Assembly: GCF_037042905.1 (NCBI RefSeq)
Contig: NC_087249.1
Location: 17,073,401 to 17,137,400, forward strand
Reading direction: 5' to 3'
DNA from: Lytechinus pictus
Taxonomy: Eukaryota; Echinodermata; Echinoidea; Temnopleuroida; Toxopneustidae
DNA: 64,000 nucleotides
This document shows positions 10,190 through 24,700 of the stretch, one piece after another; position 1 is the first letter of the stretch; each line of letters opens with the position of its first letter. Under the pieces are notes generated by a model that was not told the origin of the DNA, did not search any database, and worked only from the letters and a program-made list of their open reading frames with translations. The position numbers and the translations under genes were made by a program.

Positions 10190-12797
10190 ATGGAAGGCAC
10201 AGCCTTTGATGATGACAGACCAATCTATGTGGGTCAAGTTCCACCTGAATTGGACACTGCTGACCAGCCTTGTACTCCCACAGACGTCCAAGTACCAGTT
10301 GAAAACATTCACGGATATCATGTTGAAGATGCAAGTGAAACAGGACAAGTTCCGCCTGAATTCAATAATGCTGCCCAGCCCTGTACTCCCACAGACATCC
10401 AAGTACCAGTTGAAAAACCTGATGGATATCATGTTGAAGATGCGATTGAAACAGGACATGAGAGAGAAGAAGAAATATCACTTCCTATTGCCAATTTAAT
10501 GAGCTGTGAGAAGCAGTCGGATGACCTAGACTTTGTGGATGCTCATCAGAATATGGATAGCTCCAAAGGGTTGGTGAGGGATGTGATAGAGAATGAGCTC
10601 TGGGACACTGAATCAATAGATTTTACCTTAGATTCTAGTTGCGCCTGGGTGGATGAATGCAGTGATGACGATGATGACCCAGAGATTCATGTTGGACATG
10701 AATTGAAGAGTGTTGATTCTTCTCCCAAAATTGCAGACCCGAAATCGAAATGCGAGTTGGCCATAGACTGTGAAGACAATTCGTTAGGAGAGTCTGGCAA
10801 AGCAGAATGCATTCCTGAAATGACCACAGATAAGAGAAATGTGGACAATGTATCCTCTTCAGTAGCGAGTGTAACTGAGCATTTGTCAAGGTATGAAGCA
10901 GTGTTGGGTGATGATTTGGAGAGAACTTGTGATGCTTATACCAAGACATCTTGTGAATTGAGAGATTTAAATGTTGAAAACAATGAAGCTTTCACTAACC
11001 TTGAACACCAAAGACTGTCTGAATCAGAGATCCCTATTGATCGTAATGTTTCTGAAGATGGGAAAACAGAGTGCCAAAACATTGATGCATCCGAGGGTGA
11101 TGATTTGGAGAGAACTTGTGATGCTTATGCTCAGACATCTTTTGGATTGAGAAATTTAAATGTTGAAAAGAATGAAGCTTTCACAAACCTTGAACACCAA
11201 AGGCTGTCTGAATCAGAGATCCCTATTGATCGTAATGTTTCTGAAGATGGGAAAACAGAGTGCCAAAACATTGATGCATCCGAGGGTGATGATTTGGAGA
11301 GAACTTGTGATGCTTATGCTCAGACATCTTTTGGATTGAGAAATTTAAATGTTGAAAAGAATGAAGCTTTCACAAACCTTGAACACCAAAGGCTGTCTGA
11401 ATCAGAGATCCCTATTGATCGTAATGTTTCTGAAGATGGGAAAACAGAATGCCAAAACATTGATGCATCCGAGGGTAATGTTAATTCGCTTAAAACCAGA
11501 AGAAAAAGAAGGAGGAAAAAGAATGGATACATGTTTATTCGTAAATCTACACGTAAGTCTAAAACACCTTCAAAGTCGGTGGTTGCCCGTTGCAAGGATT
11601 CAAAGACAATGTGTGAAGATGTAGAATGGGACAAAGAAGAAAATTGTTCATCTACATCAAAGCAAACTTCACGAGAAAGTAGGACAAGAATAGATTGTGA
11701 TAGAGATGAGGGAAGCATCCAGAATGAAATGAATTACTTTGAAAGTGACGAGAACAACAAGTCACATGTAGGCAAAGAGGTAGGGATAGGTCCAGTACAT
11801 CGAAAGGAAAGAAGGCCAGCTTTGATGAGTGAAGGTGGCCACGGTGAAATCTTGGATGGAACTGCTATTCCTGAAATAGACGATAAAGATTATGAACCAG
11901 TTAGTAGTCAAATATTTATTGGTCCTCCCATATGTCCTTTGTTAGATGCTAGATGCAAGGAATCTGTTTATCAGAATTTGGAAGATATTTCAGAAGCAGG
12001 GGAAGGAGATCAGTTGAATGTTGACAATACTCTTAGGGAGAGAATAGACTTGGCAATCCCTGAACCTAAAGGAGATCATGAGTGGGAGAAGTTGACGCCT
12101 AAAGAAGATCAATTCAAAGAAACCGACATGAATGAACCTCGTGTTGAAGCGAACTCTCCTTGTCACGATGTTCTTAAAACGTCAAAGAGGCAGAGAAGAA
12201 GTCCAAGATCATCAGAGAAACAGAATGAAATAATACTGGTGAGCAATGAGCAGGGTGAAAGTGACAATCTAAGGGAAGAGAAGGCCCTGATAAGAACACA
12301 TAGAGGAAGTAGTAGGGTGTGTAAACGACCCAGAAAGCAGAGGCAGTTTGAGACTGCGAAGGATGTGATGGATAAACTGGACAAACCATCTGCTAATGCT
12401 TCAGTGGAAACCTCCCCAGAGACAGTCCCTGAGTTGGTGCCTGAAAAGAAAGAAGTGCCTGAAAGTAATGAAAATGTAGACGGACCAACACCTCCGGAGA
12501 AGAGACCTATCTACAGAGCTCGGCGGCGTAGAGCCAACAGCAAAAAATCTGCCAGCGATATGATCAGAGACCTGACTGCCGCTTCTGAATCTGCTTTGAA
12601 AAGAGTCTCCGAGTCCACCTCACCACCATCTCCCAAGGAGAATCAAGAATCCGTCCAGGCTGATCAGATGGTTAGTTCTAAGAAGAGGAGGGGCAGGCCA
12701 CCCAAGGTTAGACCGGCTAGGAAGCGGAAGTTCCAGGAGTGCTCCCCAGAAGGTGATGATCCTGTGAAGACATCAGATGAACCAAATCAGAGCAGAG
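10190..12797 (+). CDS. PWWP3A-like: PWWP3A-like coding exon 1 (large disordered exon with AT-hook)
   Basis: This single exon encodes 869 codons plus one base. It is rich in Glu, Asp, Ser and Lys and has no globular domain that I recognise. Basic clusters follow the tandem repeats (around residue 433), recur near 665 and 710, and end with the AT-hook core GRP at 12692-12700, flanked by Lys/Arg. The donor is AG|GTGAGT at 12798. Without splicing the frame runs only to a TAA at 12878-12880. Confidence 0.85.
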
Positions 12798-15700
12798 GTG
12801 AGTTGACACGTAATAGTGGACTTTATACAGTGAATTATCTACATGTACACTACATATTTTCATCGGAGCCATTTAAATAAATTGCTTTTTACAACTGCAC
12901 TATGAGCAGAAAGATGGGAACTATCAAATTTACTTGTTTCCTTGATGACTATGTGTATGTATGCAGATGTAAAGTACAATGTACAAGAATGTACATTATT
13001 TGGGGGTTCTTACATGTACATGTAACTATACTTTGATTCAAAAGTAATATACCCTAACCAACTCCCCTCTTCCCCTTCCTCCTTCCCCTCCCCCCCAAAA
13101 AAAAAAAAAAAATCGCAAAAACGAAAACCCAACAAACATTAGCTCAGTGACTTGTTCATTCCCTGGTGGTGTTTCCTAAAGCTGTTCATAAGTTATGCCT
13201 AACTTTATTCACAATTGGAATACTGTTCTAAAATGTTATTAAGTCCGGTACATCGTAGGAGTCACCAGGCATGCATAAAGTCACATGTAACCTTTACAAA
13301 TTAATACTGCATGGCATATCTTGTACAGATTACGTGTGATGTCGGTAAGATTTTGTTGTTGGAGGGATTATCTTTAATTGTGGTACAATGCAAAAGTTGT
13401 CAGAGCAGTATTGAAATATCTTCATGTTATTGTTACCTTACAAAGGTGGGGGGAGGGGGGGGGGGGGGTATAGTCTGCTATGTTTGCATGGAGACCCACT
13501 TGTTGATCAAATTCCAATCAGGGTCTATGCCTGCAGACTAGGGGGGGATCTGGTTTAATACATGTACTGTAATTGTGTTTTGGACAGTCGTACTTCCATT
13601 TTCAGAAAAATCTGCTATCAAATTCTAGTCCACCTGTTGGTAGTTGGACAGTAAAAGAGTGGGTAAAAAAAGGGGGAGTGTTTCATCATGTTAGTCGATT
13701 GTTGGATATCGCACAAAGTCTTGTTTTATCCATCAGTTATCATAGTAGCAGTCAGACACCTGTGCTTCTCTGCCAATCGAAGCCAAAGAATGTCATCTGG
13801 ACATTCTGTCAGACAAAGGATCAATTGGGCATATAAGTAGAATAGTCTTCAGTCCTAGTTCTTCCATCAACGTGTACTTTCTACAAAAATTGCTCATAGA
13901 AATCTTGTTTTTAATTTGTTCTTGAGGTTTCATTTTTTTCCTGTAGAGTGAATACAGGATGTACAGATATCTTGCTAGATTTTGTATTCTGTTATCATTT
14001 GAATGTTCCAATAATTTACATTTTACGTTGTTTATATTGAATTCAGGTGGCAAGTATCCAAATAATATACACTCATACATGTATCGTGTGCTGAAAGTTA
14101 GTGAACCCCACCAGAAAACGAACATATTTCAAGTGTTCAAGTTCTGCCATATCTTAGATATTTAATTGTTATTAAAGTCAGGTGATAAAATATCACATTC
14201 AATAAAGTTAGTTTCTCTGGGCTTGCCAAACATTGTAGTGTTGTCAACACTCAGTGCATTTTCTGATAGGGTTCACTAACTTTTTAGCACTACTGTAGAT
14301 TTCAAGATTTATCAAAAACATGTGATCACAGCTTAAAAGCTGAATTACAGATGCTTTACAATTAAAAAAACAATGAAATAAAAAATAAGGAATAAACAAA
14401 ACAATCAAGAAATTTACAGAAATTACAATATAAATTCAAAATATTACGGTATTGTACAGCTTATTTGCAAGACTTTAGATGTTATCAGATTCAATTTTGA
14501 ATTATGTGTGGCAGGTATCACAATAATGTATGTGTACATGTAGTTCAGTGAATATCAAAAATTATTTCATTGTCTGAATAACAGACACAAAGGAAAGAAA
14601 TACATTTAGAAAGAAAACAGGAAACAAATACTTCATTCTTGATTCTTGATAACACAGGAAACCAAGAATGAGCTTACCTGAAGGTTTGTTTTCATTAGTA
14701 ATTGTTTTTCAATGTGAAATATTGTCAAATTTGATGAATGAACATACCAGGCGTCCGTTTCATAAAGCTGTTCGTAAGTTAAGAGCGACTTTAAGAACGA
14801 CTGGTGATCCTTTTTACGCTCTAAACCATCGCCAATGAATCTACCATTTACCACAAGAAAGGATCACCAGTCGTTCTTAAAGTCGCTCTTAGCTTACGAA
14901 CAGCTTTATGAAACACCCACCAGGATAGTGTATCCATGATGTGTTTCCTTGTTTTATTCATTTTTTCTTGAATGATGCACATTGAAGTGCTAAATACATG
15001 ATAATTATCAAACGCTTTTCTGCTGGCTTCAATACAGTATATATGTATCTAGGTTTGGGTTCGTATGCTCTACAGTGTACATGTACATGTATACTGTGCC
15101 AATTTTTGAATTATCTAGAGCTGCTTTGTGAAACTGAAAGTTGGACAGTTAGTGTACCATTAGACTTCAAGTACTATTGTTTGATCAAATTTATCTTGTC
15201 TTTTTTTTTCAGACCCAAACCCAGGGCAGAATATAGACATGATCAGGTAGGAATTTAATCCAGCTTTTGAAAACTCTTGAAATCATGAAAAATTAAAGGG
15301 AACGTTTGATTCTGAGAAATATGAGATACAGAGTTAAGTTCTTCAATTCATAATGCCACTTATGACAAAAAACATAGTGAAAAGGAATTCAATACAAATG
15401 ATATTCCTTCATTTTGAAAGAAAGAAAAAACAAAAGAAATGTCTGAAGCTCTTTGAATGAACATGAACTAGATTTGTACATGTACATGAATGAGGTCCCT
15501 AATGTGTCTATGTACAGTTTCCAAATAGATGTATTGCTTTAATCTCAGATTAAGCAATTGTGTTTGTAACCAGGGGGTCCAGTGAATTATTAGTTGTTGA
15601 TGGCTACATGCATTTTCTCTTTTAGGCTTGTGGCTTTTATTGAAAATATGGCTACTCCTTTAGAAAAGGGAGCTTGGTGCATGCATGACTGCATGTCACA

Positions 15701-18700
15701 ATATTAGGTATTGAAGGTAATAACCCTACAACCATTTTATCACTGGGCAAACATACCAGTATTTATTGGACTTTCTTATTTGTTCAATATACACCTAAAT
15801 CAAATCATGAGGTGTAGAAATGAACAAGAATTCTAGAAACAAATTTTTGCAAAATTGTCATTCTTCTAAATCTGAACTTTAATCTTTGGAGTTTTCTTGT
15901 GCACATGGAGGATGTGAAATTTTGTCCCCTTGAACTTACATGTAGAACTCAATAATGCCATTCACAGTATGGATTATGATTTCAAGATGATAAAACTGGA
16001 TTAAATGTTTCCATTATATTCAAAGTTCCTCATTCTATTTGCATTGATTCGTGGAAATGCTTATGTACATGTAGTATGTAGGTTTTGATATTGAATTGAA
16101 GTGTTAAAAAAAGATGTACATTAACCTCTGATCGTTGTATCAACTGGTACGAAGTACATATAACTACAATTTCTTTCTTTGTACACAGCCTTAACAACAT
16201 CATGCCTTCAATTCACCAGTTTTTTTCACCAATATATTTCAAATGAAGTTAGGCCTAAGTACTGTTAATACTCAGAATATGCAAACCCCCACTCCCACCC
16301 CCAAGGTCACCATACACAGACAAGAAATATGGTCTATATGAGCAAATGGTGTTTATAGACAGGTTCTGGCAATACAGTGAAACCTGTACATAGAGAACTC
16401 CCAAGGAGCACTATTTACATACATTGTACTGTTTTTGTACGCAGGTGGTCGTTATAGACATTTCAACATACACAAAACCTACCACTGAATTCTTTTATGT
16501 TTGATATTTTCTCAGACCGGAGTATGCATCTCATGATGAGGACAGTGGAGTTGATGACGATGAACTCATTAATCCGGTACTTACACCAGACTCCAAAACC
16601 AAAGGTAACCTGGACCCAATTCAACTTATTTTAAGCCTTATAAGTGTATGAATGGTCATCTTTCATTGATGCATTTTTTTAAAAGTGAACCACGCGGTCC
16701 AGGGTTCAAATCCCACTGCAGCACTCCCGTCCATTGGCAAGGCATTTATTTACATTTGCTGTTCTCCTCCCAGATGTAGTAAATGGGTACCTGGAAGGAA
16801 GAAATTCCTCGAATGCTTGAGCGGCTAGGCTGCCCATCTAAAGCCGGGGTAAAAATATCATGTTAAAGGAAACCAAACCCAAGAGGAGAAGCAATATTGG
16901 AAAGAGTAAAATGAGAGGAACAATTTAAAACAAGTTTCTTCAAAATCGGTTGTGAAATAAGCAAGTTATGGACGCTTAAGAGGCCCTTCTCATCCTCAAA
17001 TTGGCAAATATGCTTCAAAATGGCTGATTTGTGGACTAGTAAAGTGAATATTGACTGAATAGTAGTATGTACTTTATAATAATGTACATGTACTTCGTTA
17101 TCTCCAATATTTTAGTTTGGCTACATTTACAATGTTTTCAAGATTGGTCATTTTGCCTCCGACGAAGATTCTGCTAGGATCGAAAGCTTAGGCCCCTTTT
17201 TGACTTTCTGTTTTCAAGATAGATAGTAACAGACAGTTTGTGATATAGTGATGTTTCCTATTTCTAGATCTTCCACCTGCCTTCAGCATTAGTGATGTGG
17301 TATGGGCCCAGGATCCAAAAGACAAGCTAAGGTGGCCTTCAGTTGTAAGTAGAAAAATAAAACGCTTGATTTATATTACTGAAAACCAGGGCCCCGTCTT
17401 ACAAAGAGTTGCGCTTTATCCAATCAATCACAACTATGGACGGCCAGCAACGTCAACATCTATTATGCATGTTTGTTCAAAATATTTTCTAGTTATGATG
17501 TCTATTCATGCATTCATTGTTTTCTTGAAAATTCAGTATGCTTCTCTTTGTTTACAAAGGACGTAGTGCAAATTTCCTGTAGAAAAAAATATGACACTGA
17601 TGGGATCAATCGTGACTCTTTGTAAGACGGGGCCCTGGTGTGGTATCTCAAAATTATAAAACAAAAATTGAAGACAGCCCAGAATTAGAGTTTATTTGGA
17701 AATTCAGAAATGGTGGCAACCTCATGAAGTGTAAAAACTATCTCTTTGTTTCTGTAAAGATCTCTTCAAAAGAAGAGGGCTGCTACTCCCATCATAAATC
17801 TAAAAAATCAAGCTCTTTCTGAACTGTCCTCAAACTTTTCAATTTTGAGATGCAAGGGTTTTTAACCAGGAATTTTCTCAGATTCATTGCAACAATCTGG
17901 TAATGCAAAGTGGGTTTGATATGCATGTATACATGTACTCATTAGACCTTGGAACAAACCTCAGCACTATGTACATGTAGCTGGAATTCTGAACTTCTAC
18001 AGATTACCTTTAAGCGTATTTGTTTTGGTAAATCTCTCCCCACCCCATAAAAATAAAATATAATAAATAAGAATGTCACTTCGAATTCATCACTATATTC
18101 TGTGAATGTGAATAGGCCTACCCTAAAACAGTTATTATGAGAAGGATATGAAATAGTTTAATGTTTTTTATTCTTATTCGATGATTTTTGTAATTTACTT
18201 GAAAATGTCCTAGTTTTTTATGTAAAACCTCTTTTAATCACTACATGTGTATAAAATGTAGTGCTTAAAGTGATAGTTTTCATGAAAAGTAATGGTTGCA
18301 GTTCACATTAAACATCAAATACAAATAGCATTGTTTGTGTATGTTTATTGTTCCTCATGGCAGGTAATTGAAGTAGCTGGAGAGAACGTGTCGAGACGAG
18401 TCTACACCGTCTTCAAGACTCACCAAACGAAAGAACAGTACTTTCAAGCGTGAGTATCATCAGTTTCGCACAGCCAATCCAATCTCCGGTTTCATGATAT
18501 CAATTGCAAGGTATAAAAACCATATGAACCATAAAAAGTTTGATTTGCTGTCTGTTATTGATATGTAATTGAAATTGTGGCAATTGATAAATAAGTGTTG
18601 TGAAACCTGAGCATGATATGTGTTTTGTTTTGTTCGTAGAGACCCTTTGAATGAACGAATTGAAGATTAAGTTATTGAAAGTGAAGTCTTGAATATCATA

Positions 18701-21700
18701 ATTGTGTGTGTGAAAAATGTTTGGTTTGAATAGCTTTTGAGCAGATTTGACAACTTAAAGGGGTATGAGCAGGGGTTGAGTCGAAGCCGGTAATTAAAAA
18801 TCAAGAGGTTTTTCAATAGAGACGTTATTTATTATTTGGTTAAAATGTTTTATTTGGTTAAAATGTAGACTGAAAACCTATCTTTTCAACTAATCCCCTT
18901 ACATTATTTTTTCTTAATATGTTTTCAGGCATTTCATAAGCTCTAAATTACAGCGCAGTAGAATATATGCACATAGTTCAAAGGTCATTTAGGGTCAATG
19001 AACTTTGGGCATGTTGGGGGTATTTGTTGATTTCCATCATAACTTTGAATGTTATGGATCTGGTTCCTGAAACTTAGACATAAAGAGTAATCAAGTATAA
19101 CTGAATATCTCATGCAAGTTTCAGGTCACATGACCAAGGTCAAAGGTCATTTAAGGTCAATGAACTAAGATTATGTTGGGGGAATCAAAACAAAATCTTT
19201 AACCAAGGTTAGGTTTTTATGGATCTAGTTCATGAAACTTGGACATAAGAGTAATCAAGCATCAGTGGACTTCCTGTGTGAGTTTCAGGTCACATGACCA
19301 AGGTCAATGAAGTTTGGCCATGTTGGGGGTATTTGTTGAATTGCCATCATATCTTTGAAAGTTTATGGATCTAGTTCATGAAATGTGGACATAAGGATAA
19401 TCAAGTATCACTGATTGTCTTGCACAAGTCTTTGGTCACACGATTAAGGTCAAATGTCATTTAAGGGTCAGTGAACTAGTATTTTATGAATGGTGTTTTT
19501 TGTGAATTATTCTATAGTCATTTTCAAAGTCAGCACTGCTGCTATATTAAATTGTGTAATGCAGGTGAGACTGCCAGATGCGCTCCACTTGTTTATTTTG
19601 TTCTCTTTAATTTACAGGAAATCTTCCCGATGCCTGAAGCCTTATAACTGTAGAGAAAAAGAAGAATACCTAGTGAGTATAAATATTTTATTTTGTCACT
19701 CACTATGAAAAGTCAAATAATTGACTTTATCCATAACTTTTGTGCATCTGGCCAAATTGTCAATTCATCCCATTTATAAAGTCAATGCCAACTAGCTAAG
19801 CTAAACCCAGTATGGTTACATGTCATAAGGGAAGAATTTAAGTGCAGTGGTTCAGACTCAGTCCTTGTAATCAGCAAGTCATGTGTTCAAATCCCACTGC
19901 AACATTAGCAGCCTATAAGATGCCAATCTACACTTTGCCACTCCTACTGTAGAATATGATATTATGTCATTGCAACCTCTCGGAATAAAAATTTACTGCA
20001 TAATTATCTCTAAAGTGCCTTGTAACATGAATTTGTTTTCACAGGAAAGGGGGAAAGGGGTAACTGATTTCCACACAGCCGTCCAGATAGCGAATGACTT
20101 TATCATGAAAATAGGTGAGTTTATGGTATGTCTTTTAACCCTCCAGTTGGTTTTGCATTGATTTGGATGGGCCTCCTCTTAGAAAAGTTCTGATAGCAAG
20201 TTTGGAGGGAGGCAAAAAATTGTATTCAAATTTTTTTTTGTTGCTACTTTTCATGAGTCCACTCACCACATAGTCTACTTTCATTTAGTCTAATGCCATT
20301 CCGTCCATCAACATTTCGTCTAACAACCATTTCGTCAAATAACCATATGGTCCAATCATCATTTGGTCTTATCACCATTTCGTCTATGACCATTTCGTCT
20401 CATAACCAGTTGGTCTCATATCCATTTCGTGTACATTCATTTTGTACAATCAACACTTAGTCCAATTAGACCAAATGGTATATGGACTAAATGGCTATTG
20501 GACCAACTGGTTATTAGACGGAATGGTGAGTGGACGAATTGGCAATTAGACCATGTGGATAGTAGACGAACTGATGGTAGACCGAATGATAGTAGACAAG
20601 TTGGCAATTGGACGGATTGGCATTAGACGGCTTTGGAAGTAAACCCTTTTCACAACCTTCTGTGTAAATCTGCAACATCAGATTTATAAGCTTTAACACT
20701 GCAATGGATGGGGATTTTGTAGGTTCTTATTTTTATTTGCTCTTTTGAGCATTTTGAGGGCAAAATCGCACTGAGCCCCCATGAAATGCTTTCTCTGTTG
20801 GGGGGGATGTTCTTCCATTCTAAACATTCATTTGTTCAAAATGTAATATATGAAGGACTGATGAACATATTTTCTTGAAAGTTCATGAAATATGGCTAGG
20901 TCCATTATGGGTATCCTCACTATCTTGTCACTTTATTAGCTGTGGGGTGGAAGAGGTAACAGCGAAGGTCATAAGTCAATAAAAATGCATTGGTTTTGGC
21001 TTTCAAATGCAATATCTTAGGAACTGTAATACCCGGGTGGAGAGTAGCATACAGAGAATGATGTGCCAAAGGAGGATGCTATTATAGCAGTGGGTTAATG
21101 TACAATAAAGTCCGCTCAAGTCAACCTTTTTCTAATGGGGCGTTGCACTAACCACGTTAATTCCAAAATGAAGCGTAGGTCCAAAAATCAACTGCAAGTC
21201 CTTTGATTAAACACAAATTTGTTGAGTTAATTGAATTTAGGGACTTATAATTGGTTTGCAATTGTATGTCAGTTTCTTGCAAAGCCTTATAGTTTGAATA
21301 ATTGGCTGAGTGGGTGAGGAGAAGTAATTTTTGAAGGGCCAGAACATACATTGCATGCATAATTTATGTCTTCTTTTTAAAGTCATTTTTTAATACTAAA
21401 TTGAGAAGATTTGTGTTGTCTCAAAAGATAGACACATGCTGATTGACCTGACTTTGTCTCATTCTACAGGTCTAGGAAAAGTGAATTCCCATGAAGACTT
21501 CTTCAAGCCTAGTGAAGGTGTGTATTTCCTCTTAATTCTTAATATTAAAAAAACAACAAAAACAAACAAGTGCGCACATAGTTACCAAGAATGCATATAG
21601 CATTTCCATTTATTTGAATGCAGGATAAAGGAGCACTGTCAAATAAATTTCTTGCTCACGGGCACAGGTGCGGTGACCGGGGATTGAACCCTGGACTTTC

Positions 21701-24700
21701 ATGTGTCTCGTCAGATGTCTTGGACCACTCAATCATAGCACCTCCATGAATAGGCGTTTACATGTATGTACATGTATAGGGCCATCTTTCTAGAATAATA
21801 TGTTCTTAGTCCCAGTTCACTATCACCCCGGCTTTAGCTTGAGCTGCCATTTCCGACGCTGTGCATTCAAGGAATTAAATCTGCTGGGTACCTATTCATC
21901 TCTGTGGATACATTTCTTGCTGAAGGAAGACCTGCCATGGTTTGGATTTGAACCAATGACCATCTGATTGAAAGGCGAGTCAAAACTCTAGACCACAATG
22001 CCCCCACACTCTTGCATCTGAGTGGTCTCTCTCCCTTTCATCTCAAAACAATTACATTAGCTGTATACTGTCTTTTCTCATTTTAATGATAAACTTTATA
22101 ATATGATTTTTTTATCACTTTTTTATTTCGTACTAGATTTCTTTGATGTTTTAATCAAATTATTTGTTTCATTGCCTCTGTGTTGTAACAGTCATGAGAA
22201 ATAAATGGCTCAAAACGATTGAAAATATTGATTAAAATGCACCAACGATGTACATGTATATACTGTAAGAATCTGGGCAATGATAAGAAATTAGCTCAAG
22301 TCTGCCAAGATTCACACAGACAAATGAATGGATGGGACTACACACAATCTTAGAGCCTGCATCGCATCTTTATAATTACAATCATATTCTTCCTGAATCA
22401 AACATGAAAAGATCTTGAAAGCTCATATCATATTCCTCTAATTTCTCACCCAGCAGGGAGTTTTACTTTCATTTCTTTGAAGAAGTGTAGTTTCATACTG
22501 CCCAGGTTGTCACCATCTTTCAAGTGCCTTTGAGCATACTCTTAATGGCAAGACCCAGTGCAATTAATGAGATCACTGGCATTACAATGGTGAAATTTGT
22601 GTGAAATGAAAACCAAGTGATTATTAATGCTTTGTGTGAAAATGGTGTGAACTGGAGCAATAAAATAGTAGTCAAAATGTGAAGTCTCCGGTTTCCTGTT
22701 TCCTAAAATGCTAATTCTGCGTTCTTTTGTATTTCTAAACGTCATGTTCTGTTTTCTTCATTGACATGTGCAGAACGTATAAGGCCATTGTTAATAGTGA
22801 AAAATATTAGAAAATCAGAAGTTCCTTTATACAGTATGCTCTGAGGTATATTGTGGTTTTATACATACCGTAAGTAACGGTCTATTAACCGCACCTTTTT
22901 CTCGGCGGGATAGAAGCAAAAGTCGGGGGTGCGGTTTATCCACGGTGACGGGTCAGAGCCAGCCCGTCGTAACCCCTCCCGAACATGTAAGACGTCTGCC
23001 AGTTCACAACACATCGAGTGGCCGGGCGTAGCCGCCCAGGGCAATGTCGTTTAGAGGGGTATGAGCCGCGGGTAATGAGAAGCGATTATTACGATCTTAT
23101 CAAATATTGTCCATAACAAACGCACCCACCTTCATGACACTAATTTCGACTTTATTCTCGGTTCAAAGCAGCAGAGTTCCCTTTCAAAGAGACGCCAAGC
23201 ATACTCGGTAATATTTTATCACAGCTGAGCGAACGCGAGAGTTGAGTGAGCTGAGCTAGCTTGCGTTGTATTGTGGTTATAGTGCGACTTAAGCTGGCGC
23301 TATTCATTTTAACCCTCGATCCCCTCAAAAGTCCCGTTTCGCGCCAGCTTATTTTTTCTTTCCCGTTTGCTTTTCATAAGATACCATGTACACCACGCAC
23401 GAGAGAGACGGCACGAAGCCTTAAAAACAACTGTAAAAAATGCCAATTTCTTTGTTTCTTGAACCTTCTTGTAAGATTCCCGTATCCAAAATTCATGCTA
23501 AGACATCGAATGCTAGACAAATTCTGAAAGTGATTGTGAGTTTGTGATGCAAGAAATGTGAATGTTTCTTCCTCCTACGCCGGGAAAGACACAGATCATT
23601 ATTTGATAAGATGTACTGGTAGTGGTACCGTATCGTAGTTTGCATTGTACAAGAACGGCAGTGCTGTGTGTGTGTACACTGTGACTGTGAGGTGAGTGAG
23701 TGTGTAAGTGGCCTATATTGTCGGGACCTTTCTTCCTTGCTAACATTTGTAGATGAATTGATCAAGAACAGCAGATTTCCACATACCGGTAATCTCTTTG
23801 GATACTTTGAAATCTTTAACTTAGTTTTTGTTTCTTAGTACCTCAAATATAAATGTGAGGTTTTTTTTTTTTTTTTGTCCAAAGTTGGGGGTGCGGTTAA
23901 TCCACGGGTGCGGTTTATAGTACGTTACTTACGGTATATGAATAAATGAAACTTTGATTGAAATTGAAATGAAATAGAATGATAAATATTGTCAGAGTTA
24001 TTTTCCTATGCAAGTTGTAAACAAACAAAACAGAACAAATTTGTTATCTGGAAGTCTAGAAATTAGTTTACCTTTTATGTAGAAAACTATGTTTCAGAAA
24101 TCTCCTGACACCATATATGCTGTCACAGAATTCAGCCCAGAGAGAAACACATAAAGCCTATTTTAAAAACCTGCTAATTTTGTTATTTTTCGCGAGCAAA
24201 CTACTCAAGATGGCAAAAGTAAAAATGTATAAAACTTGCACTGTTTGTACTTTGTAGCTTTGTAACTTTTTACTTAATAATTTGTCAGTTTCACTTTTTG
24301 TTATGTTCTCTTTCTCTAACAGCGTACCCCGATTCTCCGCCCCCATCGCCTTGTGAGTTATCCCCTTCATCCCCCCTCCTCAGGGTCGGTCACAACATCC
24401 AAGAAGATTCCTTAAACTACTCAAGGACCAGCCATTGTACCGTTGATGATATCGACGATGACTATGATGAGGGGGATCAGAGCCTGAAAGATAGATTGAG
24501 CATTGATAGGAACATCTTCCACAGAGACCCCAAAGAAGCGACAAAATTGTAAGTTGGTCATCATCATCATTATGATTGCCATCATCATCATCATCATCAT
24601 ATCATCATCATCATCACATCATCATCACATTATCATCTTTATAATTATCATCCTTGTAGTCCTTGTTTCATCATCACCACCATCTTCATCTGTCATCATC

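Noticed and set aside
20270-20635. Regularly spaced short repeats reminiscent of a CRISPR array.
   Set aside because: Units are degenerate, not separated by unique spacers, and the array reverses strand half way. The host is clearly eukaryotic.
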